A DNA stretch of 64,000 bases from Terriglobales bacterium (GTDB lineage: Bacteria; Acidobacteriota; Terriglobia; Bryobacterales; Bryobacteraceae): the NCBI GenBank assembly GCA_027485675.1, contig JAIXQP010000043.1, positions 107,051 through 171,050 on the forward strand, given 5' to 3'. The position numbers were made by a program, and so were the translations under genes. Position 1 is the first letter of the stretch. Every line of letters starts with the position of its first letter. The notes beneath the pieces were generated by a model. The model saw only the letters and a program-made list of their open reading frames with translations, was not told the DNA's origin and did not search any database. Shown piece by piece: positions 36,590 to 44,321 of the stretch.

Positions 36590-38419
36590 ATGTTTACCGG
36601 CTCGACGCGCTCGCTCGGGGAGATCCACGCCTCCGTACCCACCGCCGCCACCACCTCCTGGAAGCGGCTGTTGGCCTTCGGCGGCCCGGCCTATCTCATC
36701 AGCGTCGGCTACATGGATCCCGGGAACTGGGCCACCGATCTCGAAGGGGGAGCCCGTTTCGGCTACCAGCTCCTTTGGGTGCTGGTGCTGTCGAACCTGA
36801 TGGCGATCCTGCTGCAAACCCTCTCGGCGCGCCTGGGCATTGTCGCCCGCCGCGACCTAGCGCAGGCTTGCCGCGAGACCTATCCCCGGCCCATCGCCGG
36901 CATCCTGTGGCTGCTCTGCGAAGTGGCCATCGCCGCCTGTGACCTCGCCGAAATTCTCGGCGCCGCCATCGCCCTGCAACTGCTCTTCAAGCTGCCGCTG
37001 CTCTGGGGCGTCCTGCTCACCGCCGTTGACACCTTCTTCATCCTGTTCCTGCTCCAACTGGGTGTCAAACGATTCGAATCCATCATTCGCGGGATCATCG
37101 CCGTCATCGGAGCTTGCTTTGTGGTTGAGCTGTGGCTGGCTAAGCCGTTGCTCGGAGAGGTAGTTACCGGTCTGGTGCCCTCGCTGACTCCCGAGAGCCT
37201 GTATGTCGCTGTCGCCATCCTGGGGGCGACCGTCATGCCGCATAATCTCTACTTGCATTCGGCTCTCGTCCAGACGCGCGATATCGATGATTCCCCCGCA
37301 GCGAAGCGCCAGGCCTGCCGCTACAACTTCTTCGACTCCGCCATTGCGCTCAACGCCGCCTTGTTCATCAACGCGGCGATTCTCATCCTCTCCGCCGCCG
37401 TCTTCTTCAAGCAAGGTGTGGTCGTAACCGAGATCCAGCAAGCGCATGTCATGCTGGATCCTCTCCTGGGCACGGCGGCCGCCAGTGTCCTTTTCGCCGT
37501 GGCTCTCCTGCTCGCTGGCCAGTCGTCCACTCTCACGGGAACCCTTGCGGGACAAGTGGTTATGGAGGGTTTCCTCAACATTCGCATGCAGCCCTGGATC
37601 CGCCGCGCCGTCACCCGCGGCGTCGCCATCGTCCCCGCGGTCGCGACGATCCTCCTCTACGGCGAAGGCGAAGTCTATCAACTGCTCATCTTCAGCCAGG
37701 TTATCCTCTCTCTGCAGTTGCCCTTCGCCGTCGTCCCGTTGGTGCGCTTTACGAGTGATCGCGCCCGCATGGGGGAATTCGTCAGCCCGTTGTGGATGAA
37801 GATCCTCGCATTCGTGGTTTCTATCATCATCATCGGCTTGAATGTTTGGCTGGTAAGTCATTATATAAACGGATGGTTACTGATTCCGGCGATCGCCCTC
37901 GGCGGGCTGTTGGCGTATCTGTTGGTGGAGCCTTTCCTGGCTGCCCGGCGCTTGGCGGCGGCCACCGTGATGCCGGTCGAGCCGTTGCCGGTATTGGAGA
38001 TTCCGAGCTATCAACGCATTTTGGTCCCGCTCGACCACTCGGCCAAAGACGCCATCGCCCTCCGCCATGCCGCCGCCTTTGCTTTGCAGCACAACGCCCA
38101 GTTGCTCCTTGTCCACGTGGAGGATGGCGCCACCAGCCGGGTCTATGGGGCCATGTCGTCGACGGCTGAGGTTCAGGCGGGCCGAGATTATCTGGATTCA
38201 GTCTTACAAGCCCTACAGAAGCAGTCAGTTAAGGCGGAATTGTTGATCTATCACTCGAATCGAGCGGCGGACGAAATCATCCGCGCCGCCCGGCAGTACA
38301 ACGTGGACCTGATCGTCATGGGCTCCCATGGCCACGGCCGCATCGGCGACCTCATCTACGGCGAAACCATCGAACGCGTCCGCCACGCCGTTCCTGTCCC
38401 GCTGCTCGTTGTGCAATGA
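36590..38419 (+). CDS. mntH: Nramp divalent-metal transporter fused to universal stress domain
   Basis: A 609-residue inner-membrane protein. Residues about 25-465 form an Nramp (NRAMP/MntH) proton-coupled Mn/Fe transporter with the metal-site motifs DPGNW (43-47, TM1) and MPHNLYLHS (216-224, TM6). Residues about 474-609 form a cytoplasmic UspA-like domain (YQRILVPLDHSAKDA; VMGSHGHGRIGDLIYGET). The Usp nucleotide motif G2xG9xG(S/T) is present except that the last position is E. The fusion suggests nucleotide- or stress-gated transport, which is inferred. A 42-bp inverted repeat directly upstream points to metal-dependent control. The gene symbol refers to the Nramp part. Confidence 0.92.
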   Translation: MFTGSTRSLGEIHASVPTAATTSWKRLLAFGGPAYLISVGYMDPGNWATDLEGGARFGYQLLWVLVLSNLMAILLQTLSARLGIVARRDLAQACRETYPRPIAGILWLLCEVAIAACDLAEILGAAIALQLLFKLPLLWGVLLTAVDTFFILFLLQLGVKRFESIIRGIIAVIGACFVVELWLAKPLLGEVVTGLVPSLTPESLYVAVAILGATVMPHNLYLHSALVQTRDIDDSPAAKRQACRYNFFDSAIALNAALFINAAILILSAAVFFKQGVVVTEIQQAHVMLDPLLGTAAASVLFAVALLLAGQSSTLTGTLAGQVVMEGFLNIRMQPWIRRAVTRGVAIVPAVATILLYGEGEVYQLLIFSQVILSLQLPFAVVPLVRFTSDRARMGEFVSPLWMKILAFVVSIIIIGLNVWLVSHYINGWLLIPAIALGGLLAYLLVEPFLAARRLAAATVMPVEPLPVLEIPSYQRILVPLDHSAKDAIALRHAAAFALQHNAQLLLVHVEDGATSRVYGAMSSTAEVQAGRDYLDSVLQALQKQSVKAELLIYHSNRAADEIIRAARQYNVDLIVMGSHGHGRIGDLIYGETIERVRHAVPVPLLVVQ

Positions 38420-38526
38420 ACCCACGCCGTGTGTCGAACCTACCCAACCTCCGCCCCACCCGTTGACGTATCCAATTGAAAACAAAACTCGAAGCCAATG
38501 GCAGCGGGTTTGCATCCAGTTGAGTA

Positions 38527-39054
38527 GTGACCCGGCTCGTCTTCACGCTCGCTCTGCTCTCGGCCGCCCTTCCTGGTGCGACCCTGCAGAAGCTGTCGTT
38601 TGACGAGATGGTGACCCAGTCCACGGCCATCGTTCGGGCGAAGATCGGCCCCGGCGCCGGCCGCCAGCATGGGGCCTTGGTGTACACCCATTACCAGATC
38701 ACCGTTTTGGAGTCCTGGAAAGGTGCCTCGGGGGGCACGATGGACGTGGTCACCCCTGGCGGCACGGTCGGTCGTCTGCAGCAGTCCGTTGCCGGAGCGC
38801 CCGCACTCACCCCCGGCGCTGAACTTGTTCTCTTTCTCTGGACCTCCAGATCCGGCCTGACCCACGTCATTGGACTCTCCCAGGGCGTCTTCAAGCTCGA
38901 ACGCGACGCCGCCGGAACGGTCATTCTCAATCGGGCCCCCCTGGCGGCCAATCTCGTTGCTCCCAACGGCCGGCCGCTGCATGACGACGGCATGACCATG
39001 CCGATGAGCGAGTTCCGCACCCGCGTCTCCTCCGCTCTCGCGAGGTCCCGGTGA
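38527..39054 (+). CDS. Secreted protein of unknown function
   Basis: A 175-residue protein with a signal peptide (about 1-18) and a mature beta-rich domain. The motif FDEMVTQSTAIVRAKI followed by VLESWKG and GGTVGRLQQSV resembles short secreted proteins of unknown role. The start is GTG at 38527, and its 3' end overlaps the metalloprotease start (GTGA), so the two are coupled. It may be a partner or inhibitor of the protease, but nothing in the sequence proves this. Confidence 0.7.
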   Translation: MTRLVFTLALLSAALPGATLQKLSFDEMVTQSTAIVRAKIGPGAGRQHGALVYTHYQITVLESWKGASGGTMDVVTPGGTVGRLQQSVAGAPALTPGAELVLFLWTSRSGLTHVIGLSQGVFKLERDAAGTVILNRAPLAANLVAPNGRPLHDDGMTMPMSEFRTRVSSALARSR

Positions 39055-41552
39055 ACCTCCGGCGCTCCCTCGCCGCCCTGATTCTGACGAGCAGCCTTGC
39101 CTCGGGCTACTACCACTTCATCCGGTTCTCGAGCCGGAACGCTCCGTTCAATCCGATCGTCGAAAAGTTCGACCTCGCCGCGCTCCCGGAGAAAACCCTC
39201 ACTTTCCAGATCGCCGAAAACGGCCCGGTCGTTTTCGCCACCGGCGACTCCTTCCCGGCTCTGGTCAGCCAGATTCGCGCCGCGGCCCGGGTCTGGAGCG
39301 AGGTGGAGACGTCGGAGCTGCGTCTGCGGTTCGGCGGGCTCTTTTCGCCGGGCCAGCCTGTTCCCGCCACCCCGGGAGTCGACGTCGTCTTCGAGGAACT
39401 CCCCCCCGGCGTCAATGGCTACGGCAGCGTCACCGTGCGGGGCGATCAGCTCCCTGGTTCGAACTTCGTCCCCATCCAACGCTCGCAGATCGTTCTCAAT
39501 CGGAATCTAGCCAACCGGCCCAGCTGGGGCACGGCCTTCTTCCTCACCGCGGTCCATGAGTTCGGACACGCGCTCGGCCTGCAGCACTCGTTCACGTCCG
39601 GCGCCATGGCCACCGAAGTTACCCGTGGCACCACGAAGATCCGCCCGATTACCCCGGACGACGCCGCCGGGATCTCCGTTCTCTATCCCACGCCGGCCTT
39701 TCGCCAGCAGTTCGGGGCCATCACGGGCCGCGTGACGGCCGGCAATGACGGCATCGCCATGGCCTCGGTGGTCGCCATCGCCCCGCGCGGCGCCGCCATC
39801 AGCGCCTTGACCAATCCCGATGGCACCTTCCGTATTGAAGGATTGCCCCCCGGTCAATATTACGTCTACGCCCATCCGCTGCCCGCTGCCTTGCAGGGCG
39901 AGCCCACCCCGGGGAATATCCTTCCGCCGGTCGATTCCACCGGCCGCCCCTTCGACTTCGGCTCCAATTTCGACACCCTCTTCTTCCCCGCCTCCCGCTC
40001 CCCGTTTGTCACCGTCAGCGTTGTCGCGGGCGAACCGGTGGAAGGCATTAACTTTTCGGTGACCCGCCGGACCACGCCCGGTATTCACAGCATTCAAACC
40101 TACAGCTTCCCGGGACAGTTTGCCGTCAAGCCGGCGCAGCTCTACTCCATCGACAACCCGCGCAACTTCCTGGTTGCTTCCGGTGTCGGCCTAGTACAGA
40201 ACAACCAGCCCGTTCCCGGATTACAGATCTCCACGCTTGGCGGTTTCGCCACCGTGCCCGCCGATGGCATCCGCCCCTATTCGCCCTCCCCGGGCTTCTT
40301 TCTCGAAGCCAGATTCCAATTCGCTCCCTTCGCCCAGGACGGGCCCGGCCATCTGCTCTTCACCCGCGGAACCGATCTCTACGTTTTGCCGAATGCCCTC
40401 CGCTTGGCCCAGCGTCCCGCCCCGCAGGTGGACTCCGTCACGCTCCGGCCCGAGGATGGCGCCGCCGTCGTCACCGGCCGGAACTTCGCCGCCGATACCC
40501 GCATCCACTTCGATGGCATCGCCGCCACGCATCGCACCCTCGACGATCAAGGCCGCTTGATTGTCAGCCTCCCGCCGGCGTTTCCCGGCCACCGCGCCGC
40601 CGTCGCGGCCTTTAACTCCGACGGACAGAGCTCCCTATTCGTGCAGTCGCCTTTTGAGTTCGTTTATGAAGGGGTCACCGAAAGCGCAATCACCGCCGGC
40701 GTCAGCCTCTCCACCCTCACGCTTCCCGCCGGTACGGAATCGCTCATCGAAATCACGGCCCCGCAGCTCGGCGCCACTGCCGAAGGCGCCCTCCAAGCGG
40801 GCTTCAACAGTGGCGATATCCAGGTGCGCCGCCTTTGGACCACCGCCAACGGCCGCATCCTGGCCAATGTCTGGGTCAGTCCCTCCGCCGCCGGCACCAC
40901 GGTATCGTTGACGGTTTCAAATGGCCTCCGCCTCCTGAACCAGACGAACGCCCTGCAGATCACCGCCAGCCCCGCCCGCCTCATTCAGGCCTCGCTGCCG
41001 CCGGGCGTCTCCGGGCTGGTTCCCGGCACCGCCGGGCAACTGCTTGTCCAAAGCCCTCAACTGGCGGGGTCGCCCACGGTGTCCCTCAACGGCCAGGCCG
41101 CCACCGTCATCTCTTACGACGGCGGCATCCTCACCTTCGCCGTACCCGCCAACCTGCCCGCCGGCCCCATCGCGGTCCGCGTCGGCATGGCTGGTGAAGT
41201 CGGCCTGCCACTCGGGGTACAGGTCCTGCCGCCGCCGGCCCTCATCACTTCGGTAATCGCGGGCATTAACCAGATCATTAGTGAGGCCCGGCCCGCCCGG
41301 CCCGGCGAGATCCTCACCGTCACGGTCTCCGGCCTGCCGGAGTCCATCTCGGCCTTCGGCTCCTCTCCCCGGTTGACCCTCTCGGTGGGCGGCATTGAGC
41401 ACCGCACTATCTCGGTGAACGCGCTTGGTACCGCCGTGCAGTTCCAGTTCATTCTGCAGAACTCCGTCCCCACCGGGAATCTGCCCTTGAACGTCACCAT
41501 CGACGGCGTCTCCGCCACGCTCCCGGCGCTGCCTGTCCGAGGCTTGAACTAG
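39051..41552 (+). CDS. Matrixin-like zinc metalloprotease with Ig/TIGR03437-like tail
   Basis: An 833-residue secreted protein. After the signal peptide (about 1-19) comes a matrixin-type catalytic domain (about 45-220) with the zinc motif HEFGHALGLQH (H169, H173, H179) and a following SGAM Met-turn. A carboxypeptidase-regulatory-like domain follows (about 225-320; GRVTAGNDGIAMASVV). The rest (about 350-833) is made of IPT/Ig-like and TIGR03437-like beta domains. It probably degrades extracellular protein. The GTG start is fixed by the GTGA overlap with the preceding gene. It ends 3 nt from the convergent small membrane-protein gene. Confidence 0.88.
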   Translation: MNLRRSLAALILTSSLASGYYHFIRFSSRNAPFNPIVEKFDLAALPEKTLTFQIAENGPVVFATGDSFPALVSQIRAAARVWSEVETSELRLRFGGLFSPGQPVPATPGVDVVFEELPPGVNGYGSVTVRGDQLPGSNFVPIQRSQIVLNRNLANRPSWGTAFFLTAVHEFGHALGLQHSFTSGAMATEVTRGTTKIRPITPDDAAGISVLYPTPAFRQQFGAITGRVTAGNDGIAMASVVAIAPRGAAISALTNPDGTFRIEGLPPGQYYVYAHPLPAALQGEPTPGNILPPVDSTGRPFDFGSNFDTLFFPASRSPFVTVSVVAGEPVEGINFSVTRRTTPGIHSIQTYSFPGQFAVKPAQLYSIDNPRNFLVASGVGLVQNNQPVPGLQISTLGGFATVPADGIRPYSPSPGFFLEARFQFAPFAQDGPGHLLFTRGTDLYVLPNALRLAQRPAPQVDSVTLRPEDGAAVVTGRNFAADTRIHFDGIAATHRTLDDQGRLIVSLPPAFPGHRAAVAAFNSDGQSSLFVQSPFEFVYEGVTESAITAGVSLSTLTLPAGTESLIEITAPQLGATAEGALQAGFNSGDIQVRRLWTTANGRILANVWVSPSAAGTTVSLTVSNGLRLLNQTNALQITASPARLIQASLPPGVSGLVPGTAGQLLVQSPQLAGSPTVSLNGQAATVISYDGGILTFAVPANLPAGPIAVRVGMAGEVGLPLGVQVLPPPALITSVIAGINQIISEARPARPGEILTVTVSGLPESISAFGSSPRLTLSVGGIEHRTISVNALGTAVQFQFILQNSVPTGNLPLNVTIDGVSATLPALPVRGLN

Positions 41553-41555
41553 GGT

Positions 41556-41858
41556 CTAGGGTCGAAGAAGTTGGTCGATCTGCGGCTTCACCGCACTGAG
41601 ACCCATCGTACAAACGGCCGTTCCCTTCACCATTCCGGCCAGAAACCCCGCTAAAGCGCCGGGAACCGAGCCGACGCCAGGTACTGCCACCATCCCGACG
41701 CCCGCCAGATACGTGGCTGCCGCCACACCAGTGGCAAATCCCACCGTGCGGCTGCACCTTAGGGCAATCTCGTAGAGTCTCGTCTCTTCGCTGGGGATGT
41801 AGTAGAGACCGATTTTTCGCAAGGTCTTCTGAAAGGCAATGTAGTCCAAGTCGCTCAT
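41556..41858 (-). CDS. Small glycine-zipper membrane protein
   Basis: A 100-residue protein without known family. The N-terminal third is a soluble helix (SDLDYIAFQKTLRKIGLYY). Residues about 38-88 are a hydrophobic stretch rich in small residues with many GxxxG-type spacings (GFATGVAAATYLAGVGMVAV; GALAGFLAGMVKG), enough for two membrane helices. Such composition is seen in bacteriocin-like, holin-like and pore-forming peptides. It is divergent from the LuxR-HTH/sigma/anti-sigma/CHAT operon across 130 nt, and it may be the operon's target or effector. That link is inference from position only. Confidence 0.65.
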   Translation of the reverse strand: MSDLDYIAFQKTLRKIGLYYIPSEETRLYEIALRCSRTVGFATGVAAATYLAGVGMVAVPGVGSVPGALAGFLAGMVKGTAVCTMGLSAVKPQIDQLLRP

Positions 41859-41988
41859 GGGAAGGCTCCATTATCGTCAAGCGAAATCGGTGACCGAAAT
41901 CCGGCATCGCGCCGCGAATTCTTTCTTCATGGCCCCTCCCGCCTGAAACGCTACCCCTCCTCCCGTCACCCTTACGCAGGACGAGATT

Positions 41989-42270
41989 ATGAACCCCCAA
42001 ACCGTAGCTTCATGGACCGAACCCGAAGGCCGCTACGAACTCCTGTTCCATCCCGCCGGCGACCCTCTCCCCGCAGAACCCCTTAGTCCTCGGGAAATCG
42101 AAGTCGCCCGCCTGGTCGCCTCCGGACTCCCCAACAAAATCATCGCCCACGAACTGGGCATCTCCAACTGGACTGTATGCACCCATCTGCGCCGTACCTT
42201 CTCGAAACTCGGGGTGACCACCCGCGCAGCGATGGTCGCCCGGCTCCATCAAGCCGGCTCTCTCCGCTAA
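41989..42270 (+). CDS. Stand-alone LuxR-type HTH regulator
   Basis: A 93-residue DNA-binding protein consisting almost only of a LuxR/GerE HTH domain (about 30-88): LSPREIEVARLVASGLPNKI, then HELGISNWTVCTHLRRTFSK, then LGVTTRAAMVARL. No receiver or ligand domain is present, so activity would be set by expression or by a partner. It lies 35 nt upstream of a sigma-factor gene on the same strand and probably regulates this locus or the divergent small membrane protein. Confidence 0.88.
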   Translation: MNPQTVASWTEPEGRYELLFHPAGDPLPAEPLSPREIEVARLVASGLPNKIIAHELGISNWTVCTHLRRTFSKLGVTTRAAMVARLHQAGSLR

Positions 42271-42305
42271 CTTCCCTGCACGGATTTCCCCGGACTGCTG
42301 GTACC

Positions 42306-42905
42306 ATGAAGGCTGCCGGGACGTCTGTGGAACAATCGTCTTTTAATCTGGACTATCTGGCGCGCCTGAAGGACCAGGAACCAGACACGGAAACCCACTT
42401 CGTGAACCACTTCACGAGTGTGCTCCAGGCCCGTCTTCGTTTCCAGCTGCGCTCTCGCCAGATGATCGACGACGTCTGCCAGGAAACTCTCCTCCGCGTC
42501 CTCATCCACGTCCGCCGCGGAACCCAGATCGAACGCCTCCCCGCCTTTGTCCATGCGGTGTCCAAAAACGTGGTGCTCGAAGCGCTCCGTGGCCAGCAGA
42601 AACACTCCACCACCGAAGAGGAATTCCCGGACCTCCCCGATGTCCGCATCGACTTCGATGCCTCTCTGATCACCAAACAACGCCAGGCCGCCGTCCGCCA
42701 GGTACTGGCCGAACTTCCGGATAAAGACCGCCGGATCCTCCAACGCCTCTTTCTCGATGAGGCCGACCGCGACGAGCTCTGTGCCGAACTCGCCGTCGAT
42801 GGAGAGTATCTCCGGGTGCTGCTCCATCGCGCTAAACTGCGCTTCCGGAACGCCCTCGGCCGAACCCGTACCGCCGCTGTTAGCGTACTCTCGTTTCTGC
42901 TCTAA
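42306..42905 (+). CDS. RNA polymerase sigma-70 family factor (ECF-like)
   Basis: A 199-residue alternative sigma factor. Region 2 covers about 35-100 (RQMIDDVCQETLLRVLIHVR; AFVHAVSKNVVLEALRG). Region 4 covers about 135-190 (LAELPDKDRRILQRLFLDEA; DGEYLRVLLHRAKLRFRNAL). The two-domain layout without region 3 matches ECF-type factors. An anti-sigma gene follows 39 nt downstream, and the operon ends in a CHAT protease. ATG 42306 was chosen as the first ATG near the LuxR-HTH stop; a longer frame exists but overlaps that gene. Confidence 0.88.
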   Translation: MKAAGTSVEQSSFNLDYLARLKDQEPDTETHFVNHFTSVLQARLRFQLRSRQMIDDVCQETLLRVLIHVRRGTQIERLPAFVHAVSKNVVLEALRGQQKHSTTEEEFPDLPDVRIDFDASLITKQRQAAVRQVLAELPDKDRRILQRLFLDEADRDELCAELAVDGEYLRVLLHRAKLRFRNALGRTRTAAVSVLSFLL

Positions 42906-42944
42906 TGCGAAACGAAAAGCTGAATCCCGTCACTGCAGAGGAAA

Positions 42945-43589
42945 ATGACCGTAATGGATCACGAACAAGCAGAGCGAACGCACGCCGCTGAACGGTACGC
43001 TCTCCGCGAAATGCCGGCCGAGGAAGCCGAGCAGTTCGAACTCCACTTCTTCGGCTGCCGTGCCTGCGCCGCCGAACTCGAAACGCTCCGCGCTCTTGCG
43101 GTGAACGTACGCGCCCTCGACGCCGCCGAGTCCGGCAAAGTGCTCGCCTTCCCCTCCCGTTCGGCCACCCCCCGCTCGACTTGGTGGCCCGCCGCCACCG
43201 CCGCCGGATGGCTCGTCGCCGCGTTCCTCGGCTGGCAGCACTACCTCCATCCTTCTGCCTCCTCCGGCCCCGAACCCATGGCCGCCTACGCTCTCCGCAG
43301 CGTCTCGCGCGGAGAACCGAACCGCGTCGCCGTTGCCCCCGGCATCCCCCGCTTCGCCCTCTACTTCGACCCCGTCTGGGACGTTCGGCCCACCCACTAC
43401 CAGCTCCAGCTCAGCGGCCCCGTGGCGCGGACGCTCACCCTTCCCGCCCCGGCCGCCGGACAACCCCTCTATCTGTCTCTCGACCGGTCGGCCCTGCCGC
43501 CCGGCCGCTACCAACTCACCGTCGCCGATCCCGCGGGCGCCCGGCTCGCCGGGCTCGAGTTCGAACTGCAACTGCTCCCTCCCAACTAA
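42945..43589 (+). CDS. Zinc-finger transmembrane anti-sigma factor
   Basis: A 214-residue anti-sigma factor. The cytoplasmic N-terminus has the HxxxCxxC zinc motif (HFFGCRAC, H34, C38, C41) of the zf-HC2/ZAS group. One membrane helix lies at about 80-97. The outer domain (about 115-214) is predicted beta-sandwich (HYQLQLSGP; LPPGRYQLTV). It should hold the upstream sigma factor at the membrane until released, normally by proteolysis. AGAGG lies 3 nt before the ATG at 42945; a second ATG at 42954 is possible. It precedes a beta-rich protein and a CHAT lipoprotein in the same operon. Confidence 0.85.
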   Translation: MTVMDHEQAERTHAAERYALREMPAEEAEQFELHFFGCRACAAELETLRALAVNVRALDAAESGKVLAFPSRSATPRSTWWPAATAAGWLVAAFLGWQHYLHPSASSGPEPMAAYALRSVSRGEPNRVAVAPGIPRFALYFDPVWDVRPTHYQLQLSGPVARTLTLPAPAAGQPLYLSLDRSALPPGRYQLTVADPAGARLAGLEFELQLLPPN

Positions 43590-43592
43590 CTT

Positions 43593-44321
43593 ATGGAACG
43601 TTTTCTCTTTCACTCGGAAGCCTATGCCCTCACCGGCCGCTTCACTCTCCCTTTTGAAGAAGTGATCCCTGTCCAGGCCATGGCCACCCTCCCCGTCACC
43701 GGCGGCTACGGTGCGGTCCAGGTCGAGAACTTCGATTTCCGCCACATGGTCAGCTTCCGCCGCGCCTCCGCTTACGTCTCGGGCGGCCAAAGTAAGCAGG
43801 ACCGCGATGGCCGCGGCCCCTACGTCAGCCGCTCCACCATCGAAATCGAAGGCTTCAACGTCCTCGGCATGGTCACCGCCGGCAGGATCTTCGCCTCGGT
43901 CAGCACCTCCATTCCGTTCTCCGGCGAAGAGGCTTCCCTCTACGTCCAGGCCGGCTTTGAAGACCTCCGGATCGCCGGCGAACCCGTGAAGCTCGAACTC
44001 GATACCGAGTACTTCAATCGCTTCCCGCAATGGTCCACCCTTGCCGCCGAAGTCTCGAAGAACGCCCCCAAAGGGCTCAGCCTTCCCGTCGGCTCTTCGT
44101 TCCGCAACGATGTCCTCGGGTTCACCCTCGCCCGTGGCGCCGTTCGCGGCTGCAAAGCCACCGAAATCGCCGTCCCCAACTTCGGCACCATCTCGCTGGC
44201 GGAACTCTTCGTCACCCCCTACTCCCGCCGCATCAGCATGATCCGCATAGAACTCGGCTGCCCCGAAGAGGGTCGCCTCGAAGCCGGTGGCACCGGCGGC
44301 AATGGTGTTGGCTGGCCATAA
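43593..44321 (+). CDS. Beta-rich protein of unknown function in CHAT operon
   Basis: A 242-residue protein with no visible signal peptide. It is predicted to be mostly beta strands. The text AGFEDLRIAGEPVKLEL followed by VPNFGTISLAELFV is weakly reminiscent of choice-of-anchor P-type domains. The C-terminus is Gly-rich (GGTGGNGVGWP). It begins 3 nt after the anti-sigma gene, and its stop shares one base with the CHAT start (TAATG). The tight coupling makes it a candidate CHAT substrate or sensor. Family membership is not certain. Confidence 0.6.
   Translation: MERFLFHSEAYALTGRFTLPFEEVIPVQAMATLPVTGGYGAVQVENFDFRHMVSFRRASAYVSGGQSKQDRDGRGPYVSRSTIEIEGFNVLGMVTAGRIFASVSTSIPFSGEEASLYVQAGFEDLRIAGEPVKLELDTEYFNRFPQWSTLAAEVSKNAPKGLSLPVGSSFRNDVLGFTLARGAVRGCKATEIAVPNFGTISLAELFVTPYSRRISMIRIELGCPEEGRLEAGGTGGNGVGWP

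Noticed and set aside
41887..41897. TCGGTGACCGA dyad between the glycine-zipper and LuxR-HTH genes
   Set aside because: An 11-bp dyad in GC-rich DNA is expected by chance; kept only as a place to look for a LuxR-HTH site.
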